From Mariannaea sp. PMI_226 (lineage: Eukaryota; Ascomycota; Sordariomycetes; Hypocreales; Nectriaceae), in NCBI GenBank assembly GCA_024336345.1, contig JANFOG010000001.1:248001-312000 (forward strand): a stretch of 64,000 bases of DNA, read 5' to 3'. Shown piece after piece: positions 12,733-22,344 of the stretch. The notes beneath the pieces were generated by a model. The model was not told where the DNA came from. It did not search any database and was given only the letters and a program-made list of their open reading frames with translations. Each line of letters opens with the position of its first letter. The stretch's first letter is position 1. The translations under genes were made by a program, and so were the position numbers.

Positions 12733-13589
12733 CTAATCTTGTCTGCCCTTTAGTAATCGCTTGGTGATCTTGTCCTTCTCAATGATATAAACGTGGGCAC
12801 CCCAACCAGACAACGCATCACGGTCGACGGCATTCAAGAGGGATTGGGAAATAGTCTCGAAGAGAGCATCGGGTTCCTATATCATAACACAGGCGTTAGC
12901 TCGTAGTTCTCTCGCTTGTGGGCAAACAAGAATAGCCCCCATGGGAAGGGGGGTTTAGCATCATGGGAGTCAACGCACCAAATCAGGCTCCCAGAGACTC
13001 TCACACATTCCAAAGAGTTGCTCCGAAGCAGTACCAGAAACGATAAAGTCCTTGGCGAAGTCAATGCAGCCAATGCTGTCAAAACCGCAGATGAAGGGCT
13101 TGCTGGTCTTTGGGTCGAGTCCCGCGACGACGGGGGAGACGAAGTAGGGCCCAAAGCGACGCTCGTAGAGGGATGAGGAGACGAGGTTGGCGAAGGTGGT
13201 AGGTGCAATCTGACGCTCCTCGCGCAAGCGGTACATGTTGACTTTGTAGCGGAACAGGTCGCTCACGGTGTTGACGTCGGTGGCCAGACCGGTGAGGCCC
13301 AGGAACACATCACCGTACTGGAAGATCTTGGGAAAGTTGTTGGATACAGTGAGGGCCTGTAGGCCGAGGCGGAGATCGCAGGCGATGGCGACACAGTCCT
13401 TGCCAACCATCGCAACGCAAGCGCCGCCGTCTACAGTAAGTTAGTATGACGATGGATGTGGTCAGAGTATGGTGGCTAGATGTATGGGTGGACGAGAACG
13501 AACTTATTGAGAATGGAGATGACTGTGTAGTCAGTTAGCATGATCAAAGAATGACGAGTAAGGTATTCAGGGCTGGCGGGAAATACCAT
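12733..13589 (-). CDS. PUP3: 20S proteasome subunit beta type-3
   Basis: Four exons: 13589-13587, 13522-13504, 13430-12979 and 12876-12733, giving 205 residues, exactly the usual length of subunit beta3. The protein begins [20 protein letters not shown] and contains [33 protein letters not shown] and [20 protein letters not shown], all beta3 signatures. Beta3 is a structural, non-catalytic subunit of the inner beta ring: no propeptide-threonine active site is seen, as expected. The first exon is only the three bases ATG, followed by GTATTTC. This is forced by the conserved N-terminus SSPFSINGGACVAM spread over the next two exons. The second exon is only 19 bases. The gene shares a 1.25 kb upstream region with the divergent UBX gene. 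Confidence 0.95.
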
Positions 13590-14835
13590 GATAGCCGCAG
13601 GTACTGAAAGTCGATTTGGAGATGCAGATGCGGCGTGTGGTTGTCGAGGGACCAGATGGAGCGTCAATCAGCTGGATGTCGAGGTTTGGGGGGAACAGGG
13701 TCGGGTGGAGATGGTTAGTCTAGTATAGACCCGACTACCAGTCGTCAATCGGCAGCGTATTCGGGGGTGAGGAGTCGAGGTGATTGATGGTGGATGGCGG
13801 AGTTGGAGGTTGAGATGGATGGATTGACGAAGCTCCTCGCACCTGTAGAGGTCAGGTAGGTAGCCTGGCCTGTAGCAGGAGCTATCTCTCTCTAAAGGCG
13901 GTACGTACCTTACAGGTGTCGTTCTCTGGGCCACTGAAGGGTGCAGGCAAACACGGTCTGGCGCGGCCGAGTCGGGGAAATCCACGTCTTCAGCCCGGAG
14001 CCTGCTGCTTACCTAATGCAGCGACTGGCCCCAGCTGGAACGCCATCATGTCCACCAACCGCGGGGCAGCAATGGCAGATCTTGAAGTATACGTAATGAA
14101 GCATTGCATGGGTTTTTTGGGGTTTTTTTTTTCATGTTCTCTTCTTGACCTTGTCCGTGTAGTATCCTCGTTACCATACATAGGTAAGGTATTTTAGTGA
14201 GAAATACAATCTTATGGGTTGCGTTGGACGGGTCCTTAAGCCGACCTACTTATAAAGCCTGCTGTAATGTAGTCCGGACATCAAACTCATTTGTAAGTTA
14301 ACCTTTAGTCAAGAGAAACAGGAAGATAGCTAACGTTACACCCAAAAAAAAAACTAGAATTAGCCAATAATACAGCTACAGTTTTCATTGAACTACTCCT
14401 AAACCTCAAGCCAAGAATCGCTTTTGACCTTGAATGCAGCACATTGCCTCTACGATAGTACAGGGTAGCCATCTAGTTACCTATCTCAGGTAGGTATTCA
14501 GCATGGCACGCTCTAGAAGCAGCTGACATAAGCCCCCGCCATCCCGAGCCCCTCCACTATAACGTACCTAGAGGTACCTACTCATCATACCTGCGTGTGC
14601 ATACGTTGACCAACAGAAGCCTCTCTCCAGGCATCTAGCCGAGCTGCGATCTTAAGAGAAACGAGCATATTCCAACTACATATCAAATAAAAGATCCAAA
14701 CCTGACCTACTCATCGGAATTTTAAACAACAAAGTCCTGATTAGCACTCAGCTGCTGGGTCCAGTTCCATTCACTTGATCTGCCCCTCCAAAACGACATT
14801 TGGCTAGTCTCAAGCTCCCATTCGCATCCGACATC
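13590..14835. other. divergent promoter region (PUP3 / UBX gene)
   Basis: 1.25 kb between two divergent starts. It includes T-rich runs near 14121, a TATAAAG at about 14252, and CTAGAGGTACCTAC near 14568. The 13668-13985 minus-strand frame is only the upstream region of PUP3 read through and has no domain. A yeast-type proteasome control element (GGTGGCAAA) was not found by eye. Confidence 0.55.
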
Positions 14836-16425
14836 ATGGCTTCTCACGTCGTAGTGATAGCCACCGATCTGCGACGGGCGACCGTCAAAGTTACACCAGG
14901 AACCTATCTCACAGATGTCCTGGAAGAGGCCTGCAAGAAGCTCAACCTGTCAAGCGATCGGTATCTTGTCAAGTAAGTCCCAGACTATCGACCCTCATCA
15001 GCTCATCGCCGCCTCTAACCGCAACATGATAGGCATCGACAAAAGCAGGTTGACCTATCTATCCCATTCCGAACCTCTGGCCTCTCCCCCGGTGCGAAGC
15101 TCGAGCTTGTCCAGAAGTCGAATACCCCCTCCGCGATCCAGGTCGGACTCCAGGTCCCTCCCCCAGAGGGCCGTGAGATACCAGGTGGTCGCCTTGTGCA
15201 AAAGTTCCCTAGTAACCTCATGATCTGGAAGGTGTTGAGACAATTTGAGAGCGGCAAGGCGAGCAATGGAAGGAATATCAATATCACTGCCCGCGGCATT
15301 GCTCAAACAGCTGGCGGCGCCAACAGCGGCGGTGGGCAGCTCTATTATGAAATTCCAGTTCTGAATATTATGGGTAGAGAGCTGGCTTCCTTCATCGACT
15401 TCCAGAAGACTCTATCGCAGTTGGGGTACAATTCAGGGAGCGTTCTCATCAGGCTCTCATATAGAAAGACAGATCAGACGCTATTCGATGCTATGGCAGA
15501 AATATCCCAATTTTTCAAGGAAGAGGAAGAGGAGAAGGAGGAGGTAGGAAAGTCAACAGTCAGCCCGGAAGCACCAAAAGAAGCGCCTGAGAAGTCCAAC
15601 CAATATACAACAGATACGCCCATGTCCGAGGCTCAACTAAGCTCGGTTGACGCACATCAGTCCAGCCAAAAGAAGGAGGTGCCTGTTTTGGAGGACGAAC
15701 AAGTATCAAAGCAAGAAGATGCGATGGAAATTGACAGTTCCAAATCTGCGAACCCCCTTCAACCGGTCAGCGTCTTCCTCGCCCCAACAGCTTCAACTCC
15801 TGCTGCTGCCCTTGTAGATTTCAACGACGCCGATTATACTCCAACTGTAGTCCATGCTCAGATCCACCAAGCCCGTTTGCAACAAAGCTCAAGGAACAAG
15901 CGCTTGCTTTCTGACCAGGAACTCGAGGAGAAGGCAGCTGCGGAAGCTGCTAAGATAGCCTCTGTCAAGTCCGTTCTTGTCAAGGTTCGCTTCCCTGACA
16001 ATACCAGTAGCGACTGGCAAGTTGGTCCCTCAGACACCGGCCGCTTTTTGTATGATGCTGTTCGACACGTTATGGCCTATAATGACCAGCCTTTCCACTT
16101 GGTCCTTCCCGGAAGCAAGGCTGTAATCAAAGACGATGCTAGCCCTTCAAATGGTCTCATTAAAGCCTACAAGTTCAGTGGACGAATTTTGGTTACCCTT
16201 GTTTGGGATGATGGCGCATCCCCCGCTGTGCGGAAGCAACCGTTCCTCAAAGAAACCGTAGCACAGAAAGGCCAACAAGTCAAGGTTCCTGAGCCTCTCG
16301 TTGCCTCAGATGATAAGGCAGGCGGGCCAGCCTTGCCCAAGCTTCAACAGCCTGAGAGGGGCGAGGGAAGTGGTGACAAGGTTGCAAAGAAGATACCCAA
16401 GTGGCTTAAGCTGGGTAAAAAGTAA
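14836..16425 (+). CDS. UBX-domain protein, TUG/ASPSCR1 (yeast UBX4) type
   Basis: Two exons, 14836-14972 and 15033-16425, give 509 residues. The N-terminus (about residues 4-75: VVVIATDLRRATVKVTPGTY then LTDVLEEACKKLNLSSDRYL) is the ubiquitin-like TUG-UBL1 domain. The centre is glutamate-rich and probably unstructured (from about residue 205). A UBX domain sits near residues 355-440 with KVRFPDNTSSDWQVG and AYNDQPFHLVLPG. Proteins of this shape (human ASPSCR1/TUG, yeast Ubx4) bind the AAA-ATPase CDC48/p97 and help steer it in ER-associated degradation and membrane traffic. The length fits the family. The basic C-terminal tail ends KKIPKWLKLGKK. Splice sites are GTAAGT and GATAG. It is convergent with RPL36. 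Confidence 0.9.
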
Positions 16426-16881
16426 CGGGCTCACTCAAGGATGCAAATGGGGAGGGATCGTGATGAATATTATTGTCTTTGAAACCAGAATCTCTGACGA
16501 AGCAGATCGCATTGTGAGCGATCACGAATGGCGTTGGTTAAAGGGAGCTGTTACATATTTATTGTTATGAGCGTCGGTAATCCTATCTTGCATAGCTCAA
16601 TAGAGAGAGCGCCGTGATGGAGCTTTTTTGTTTCATAGATTTTGTAATTATACAATGGGAGGGAACAAGTCATACACGATGAGGACATGCGCAGGGAACC
16701 ACAATTGAAGTCATGAAGCCGTTTCTTTAAGTATTGGTATTCCGGTGAGTCGCAGCTCCTATCTCTGCCACGAAGCGTCAAGCCGTATTTTTTGTTCAAC
16801 GATCAATTAAATCGTAACCATGCCCAATCCATGCGAACCCCAGTTACCAGAAGATTCCCAATTTTAAGTCGAAATGACAAT
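16426..16881. other. convergent 3' region (UBX gene / RPL36)
   Basis: 456 bases between two facing stop codons, AT-richer than the flanking exons. No gene, RNA or repeat is recognised. Presumably 3' UTRs. Confidence 0.6.
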
Positions 16882-17624
16882 TTAGTGGATACGGCGGGCC
16901 TCAGCGATGACGCGCTGGAGCTCGTCAACCTTCTTCTTGGCACGGCCGAAGGTACCGAGCTGTTCCTCATGTTAGTTTTTGCAAGTCCAAGTTTGTGATC
17001 AGTTGGAACTTGACGTACGCGCTTCTTGGCGAGCTTACGGGCACGCTTGTCCTTGCTGTTGCGGAGCAATTCGATAACTCGGCGCTCGTAGGGGGCAAGA
17101 CTATGAGGAGAACAATGTTAGCTTTGAAGCTCATGGACCCTAATGAGAGCGTTTCTTCCAGTCGAGGTTGCCAGTGAGACCCAAAATCGAATCGCTTCCA
17201 ACGGCAAGAATGGATCTATCCCTCTATGCCAGGGTATTCTTTGTTTGGTTTCGATACATCCCCCATGCAACACTGATCGATTGGGCATACCGGGTCCCTC
17301 AACTTGAAAGAATAATCACAACGAACAACGGACTTACCCAGCAGTCTCCTTGACGACCTCACGGACGAAAGCGGTGCGCTTGCTCAGGTGGCCCTTGGTG
17401 CGGGAAACGCGGGGCTTGACAACGCGGGCGGTAGTTTTCTATAATTTCGCAAAAAGGCGGAAGTGTCAGCGTCCATCGTCTGCAAGAGCATCTACCTCGT
17501 GGAAGAGGGAGCGGCGGAGCAGAGATCCTCCACGAGGTGAGACAGTGACATGGTGATAGAGACGTACGTGGCCCTTGTTCAGGCCAACGGCCAGACCGGA
17601 TCGTGCGGGAGCTTCAGCGGCCAT
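16882..17624 (-). CDS. RPL36: 60S ribosomal protein L36 (eL36)
   Basis: Four exons: 17624-17568, 17438-17338, 17100-17019 and 16959-16882, giving 105 residues, normal for eL36. The protein opens [19 protein letters not shown], continues [20 protein letters not shown] and [13 protein letters not shown], then [20 protein letters not shown], and ends with a lysine-rich [20 protein letters not shown] helix. It is a structural component of the large cytosolic ribosomal subunit. Intron density (three introns in 318 coding bases, the middle one 237 bases) is typical of fungal ribosomal protein genes. The introns were scanned for box C/D snoRNA motifs and none was convincing. Confidence 0.96.
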
Positions 17625-19395
17625 TGTTGCTGTGGTTAGTCGACGTGATCGGTGATGGTCGAAGAAGTTCACGAGGATGTGAAATTTGGTGGAGTAGTGC
17701 ACTTTGGAGTGGGAAATTTTTTTGGCGGTTGTGGGTCACGTGCCGAAGGGTACAGATTTTCTTCCTCTCTTTTTTTTTTTGGGCCAGCCACGATGTGTGT
17801 GCGTTTCGCGGGAGCTAAGGAAAGAAAGACGCAGGCTCCACCAGGAAGACCTGCCAAGTGTGGCAGCCTTTCCGAGTTGGGCAGTTCAGCGCAAGAGAAG
17901 AGATGTTACGTTGATGAATAAGAGGAAGTATTTTTTATTTTATTTGATTTTATTTTTATCTCGAAGCTTTGATTCACAACTCATGATAGTAATACCTGTC
18001 GACCTAGATATCAATCTATCTACCTATAGGGATATATTGTACGGGACAATGTTAATGTCTTTGATTTCGAGGATAGCTACAATGCTAACGACTCGATAGT
18101 AAATAATCTCGGCCATAATATAATTGAACAAACAAAACTACCTATGCTTTTGATACAACTTGTTGTCTCAACGTTTTGGATCGGATGCTGGGTGTTGACG
18201 ACTCCTCAATTGTCTCATACATAGAAAAACCCATACCTCGATTTAGTTAGGCGACAGATATGAGGTAGTGCTTCACACCATTGAATAGAGCAAAGCATCG
18301 ACCACACACATTCACATGACTGTCTTTTTTGACGCCTTTGGCTCATCCCATGCGCGCAATAAGATCATTATCAGAATCTCTGCGCTTCAAAGCTTCTGTC
18401 TACCACCAAAAATAAAATAAAAATAAAATGAGTCCCGACTGAAAGCGCTTATTATGCATGGATACTTGTGGTACAGAGCGGGCACACCATGCTTCTCAGC
18501 ACCTCATTTGATATGAATGGCAGAATTTATCGATGCGCTGTCTGAGTATAGGCGCCCACTCTCCTGCCTGACTCCATAAGATAAGTACCTACGTACATAC
18601 AGTTGATGGTGAGGACAATTTGGGTTTATTGGATTACATGACCCAAGGTGCCTTGCTGGATGTGCCTTGCTGGATGCATCAAGCACTGATGCATTTGGAC
18701 TCGCTTTTTTCTAAAAACCATAGCAAATAATTACTACGTGTCTTCTTTTTTCGTCTTACTTGTAACCCGACATCGTTAATTACAACAAAGACCATTTTTT
18801 CGGCACCTCCATCTCCTTCGCCGCGAATAAAAGGATCCATGTTCGTGACTGGAAAAGTTCAACAGGCTATTGTCACAGCCGGCAAATACATAGGATACGA
18901 AAGTCAGAGATACAACCCAACCAGCCAACAACCAGGGAGTAGCACATGATGTTTGCAGGTCTGGCTGTAACTTCCTACGGGGATTGGTTCTCCTTTGTGG
19001 AAGCATCGCGCGTGTTCTTGCACCATGATCTGCAAATCGCTACTTTGTGCGAAGCAGACAAGTGGGCGGAATCCAATTAAAACATCGGGACTCGACCCAA
19101 TCACCCCCCAGTTTGCTTCATTCGATGATCATTGTTTTACGAGAGGGAACATGAATCACCATTCGCTTTCAATCTGCTGGCCGATCTGTACATGATTTCA
19201 GGGGAAAGTGCCACTTATAAACCCGCAGTTGCCCAACCTTTACGTTTGCTCCTATGCTGTCTTGATATGCAAACATATCAATTTCGTCTTCGCCCAAGCT
19301 TCTAAATACCTACCTACTCATTACATTTGCTTCCCATCACCCATCTCAATATACCACTTTGCTATTCCCTGGATAACAACGAATGAGAGTTAAAG
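17625..19395. other. 1.8 kb intergenic region upstream of RPL36 and the secreted protein gene
   Basis: Carries the RPL36 promoter on one side and that of the small secreted protein gene on the other. T10 and TTTTATTT runs occur at about 17768-17960. A perfect tandem pair of the 14-mer TGCCTTGCTGGATG lies at 18649-18676. No further gene is recognised. Confidence 0.6.
19216..19221 (+). promoter_or_regulatory. TATA box candidate for the small secreted protein gene
   Basis: TATAAA in the context CCACTTATAAACCCG, 175 bases before the ATG at 19396. Its position is plausible for a regulated fungal promoter with an mRNA leader of roughly 100 bases or more. Assignment is by position only. Confidence 0.4.
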
Positions 19396-20048
19396 ATGCG
19401 TTTCAACGCTTTTTTTCTGTCTCTTCTGCCACCAACCTTTGCTGCACATATATATACCCTCCCGGACAGTCTTGCTCTTGCTGAGGCCGATGACACAAAT
19501 GCCTGCATTCTGCCAGATCATTACCGAATCTTGAATTTTACGTCAACATCGGGAGAACAAGGAGAAAATTTGACTTCGTTCAACTTCATATTCGAAGAGA
19601 CAAAGACGAAAGTGAAAACACCTTGCGGGTTTAATTCGACTTCTGACCCGATCGAGTTTCCCGGCAGCAGTACCAGATACCGGTGCAATAACCGAAACGT
19701 CGAGTTCATCTGGCAAGATGAGCCTGATTATCTCACTATGGTTGAATATGTGTGTCCTAATGCCGATGGGTAAGTAAAAGTCCTAGGCTCATATATTCTC
19801 ACTGTGCCGCTACACCACTAAACCACTGCACCATTGCGATACTGTATTACTGCATTAGATCAACTGCTAATTGTGCTTTGGTCAGTTCGCACCAATGGGA
19901 AGTCGCTGGAACTGCCAAAATCTTCCTCAGCTGCCCACAAAATGGAGGCGCATGTTCTACGAATTCGACTGATCAAAGGGCCGTGTTTGTAAGTCTCAAC
20001 CCGGCACGGAGCGATCCAGGGTCTACTTCCGAATTTGGCCTGCAGTAG
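19396..20048 (+). CDS. small secreted cysteine-containing protein
   Basis: Exons 19396-19769 and 19886-20048 give 178 residues. Residues 1-17 (MRFNAFFLSLLPPTFAA) form a clear signal peptide. The mature part has six cysteines and several N-glycosylation sequons (for example NFT, NLT, NST). Blocks such as RYRCNNRNVEFIWQDEP and MVEYVCPNADG resemble a family of short secreted beta-rich fungal proteins sometimes labelled AA1-like. That resemblance is from memory of the pattern and is weak. The function is unknown: it could be an apoplastic or surface protein. A GTAAGT donor at 19989 and a CTGCAG acceptor at 20040-20045 could remove a further intron (19989-20045). In that case the stop codon TAG follows at once and the protein ends RAVF after 159 residues. 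A TATA box lies 175 bases upstream. Confidence 0.75.
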
Positions 20049-21105
20049 AATACCTACGCCGCATATCGAGAATATGCGAAGTTATTAGTTTGATAGATAG
20101 ATTGAAGAGAGCGCTAGTAATAATAGTTTGAGATGTAGTTATTGCAGCAAAAGCTCAATAGTCATCACTGTAGGGGCCACTGAGCGAGAATACGGCCTGG
20201 ATGGTGGGGAATCTCACTCAAGCTACCAGTGTATGCGCAGTACATAGTATTCCATTATTAGCTGTTGAGTCGGCGTGGTGAGGATTACCTGCCTACGTCT
20301 AGGCCTGTCCACCTGAATTTGGATGACAGCTCGACGCTGATTAGCGAACTGGTTGACTGGACGTGCAAGCAGCGAAAGTAATATGTAAAAAACACCTATC
20401 TACATTAGGTACAGAGTAGGTACCTTACATTGATTGAGAGGCTGGAAGGGACCTAGCAGGTACGTGCCTCCATACATACCTACCTTCTCCAGACAAAAAA
20501 GACGAAGGATCACCTTCCCTTGAAAAGCTGGGGTAAAGATTTAGCGCTGGGAATCTAAAATGGGCAGCCACTCACAAGCCGTCTGCTTCCTATTTAGCTC
20601 CACCCACGCCACTTTTCCCTCCACATTTGAACCTCGCCTCCCTCAAGGTACTGGCAAATGACCTCCCTCGACAATTTGACTCTTCAAGTCGCCTCACGAG
20701 ACCTTCGGACGCCTGCAATTTTTTTGTGGCTTTCGGAATTGGTGTCTTATTGCCTGGCCACTGCTCTGTCACTTGATCACGGCCTTCCGGACCGGGTGAT
20801 AGGTCCCTCAACAAAAAAAAAAAAAAAAAAGAGGGCACACGGCCTACACGATGTTGGTCTGATTGATTGATTGACGGCACGAGTGCTTTGAGCACACGCA
20901 TACTCTCCATTCTCTCATCATCTACTCGAAATTGCCGAAACTTCACTCAAAAACAATTCGACTCCTGACTGACTCCTCAACTAAAAACAGCCTTCAGTCC
21001 GTTGCCCTAAGATCGGCTCTCGCGCAAGCCCGCGACATGCGCCTGTATCTCGCCTAAGTGTCCTCCGCTACGTATATACGCAGAATAATTGGCCCTACAT
21101 CTGGA
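20049..21105. other. intergenic: secreted protein gene to lipase
   Basis: About 1 kb with GTAGGTACCTTAC and TACATACCTACCT motifs near 20415-20485 and an A19 run at about 20812-20830. No gene is seen. Presumed lipase promoter in the second half. Confidence 0.6.
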
Positions 21106-22344
21106 ATGCGACGTCTAGTTTCATTTATCATGAGGGCTTGGGCCTTTCTGCTGACTCTTGGAGCATTAGGCCTGGCATTGGAGCAGGCTCAACAACCCGT
21201 GGGGAGCAACGATGTGAGAAAATCGCCACCAACGGCAGGAGCCATTTCGACACCCTTTTTCGCGACGCTCGAACGCCTTGCTCGCCTGGTCGACATTACT
21301 TACTGTATCGGTACTACTGGTGTGAGCAAACCGTTCGAATGCGTATCTCGTTGTAATGATTTTCCAAACCTTTCCTTGGTCACCACTTGGAACACCGGAG
21401 CGCTCATGAGCGATAGCTGTGGCTTTATTGCCCTTGATCATGGATCCCAAGGTCATGGAACTGCGAAAGCTGGGATCGTATTTGCGACCGGAGCTCCTGC
21501 CATCATTGTGGCGTTCCGAGGGACGTACAGCATCACCAACACCGTGATAGATCTCAGCACTATCCCTCAAAAATACGTCCCTTATCCATCTCCAGATGAT
21601 GGTGGGGGCGAACCTCCAGAGGCTCCTGAACATGAATGCAACAACTGCACTGTGCACATGGGATTCCTAAGCTCATGGAAAAGCACAAGAGATCTGATCC
21701 TTCCGCAATTACGGGAGCTCAAAAAGCAACACCCCTCGTATCCTATTCAGCTCATGGGGCACAGCTTGGGAGGTGCCGTGGCCTGCTTAGCATCTCTCGA
21801 GTTGAAGGTCTCACTAGGATGGGACGACGTAGTTGTCACGACATTTGGTGAGCCACGCGTGGGCAATCAAGGATTCGCCCAGTTCGTGGACCAGGTGTTC
21901 GATTTGGATGGGGAGAAAAATCTTGAGCAACGCACGTACCGACGGATAACTCACCAAGATGACCCTGTTCCGCTGCTCCCAATGGGCGAATGGGGCTATA
22001 ATTCCCACGCGGGGGAGATATTCATCTCCAAGAAGAATCTCTCACCAACCGAAAACGACGTGCATATGTGCATTGGTGACGAAGATCCACAGTGTATCGC
22101 TAAAGCTGACGGCGATGGCTGGGATATCTTGAGCAAGATGAGGCGCTTCTTTGGAAACAGAGAGTCTGTCTTTTCGGTTGATCAATCCGCAAAGGTGGAA
22201 GGCTTTCCGTCAGGATTGAAGTTATGGCAACTTTTCTTTGCACATCGAGACTATTTCTGGAGACTGGGGCTTTGCATCCCTGGAGGCGATCCCGCAAATT
22301 GGGGACAAAGTCCGTATGAAGCTTCTGGCCCAAACGAACTGTAG
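21106..22344 (+). CDS. secreted class 3 lipase / feruloyl esterase-like alpha/beta hydrolase
   Basis: A single exon gives 412 residues. The frame is open slightly further upstream, but the first ATG is at 21106; a second ATG at 21130 is also possible. A hydrophobic signal (MRAWAFLLTLGALGLAL) follows immediately, so export is expected. The lipase_3 core is clear: IIVAFRGT (oxyanion region), QLMGHSLGGAVACLASLEL with the nucleophile serine at about residue 220, VVTTFGEPRVGNQGFAQFV, and THQDDPVPLLP carrying the likely aspartate. A late HRDYFW probably supplies the catalytic histidine. The family cleaves acylglycerols or feruloyl esters; substrate cannot be told from sequence. Several cysteines fit an extracellular fold. 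No introns, unlike most neighbours. Confidence 0.9.
   Translation: MRRLVSFIMRAWAFLLTLGALGLALEQAQQPVGSNDVRKSPPTAGAISTPFFATLERLARLVDITYCIGTTGVSKPFECVSRCNDFPNLSLVTTWNTGALMSDSCGFIALDHGSQGHGTAKAGIVFATGAPAIIVAFRGTYSITNTVIDLSTIPQKYVPYPSPDDGGGEPPEAPEHECNNCTVHMGFLSSWKSTRDLILPQLRELKKQHPSYPIQLMGHSLGGAVACLASLELKVSLGWDDVVVTTFGEPRVGNQGFAQFVDQVFDLDGEKNLEQRTYRRITHQDDPVPLLPMGEWGYNSHAGEIFISKKNLSPTENDVHMCIGDEDPQCIAKADGDGWDILSKMRRFFGNRESVFSVDQSAKVEGFPSGLKLWQLFFAHRDYFWRLGLCIPGGDPANWGQSPYEASGPNEL

Noticed and set aside
21058..21105. Upstream extension of the lipase frame to a GTG
   Set aside because: Fungal nuclear genes start at ATG; the ATG at 21106 precedes a normal signal peptide.
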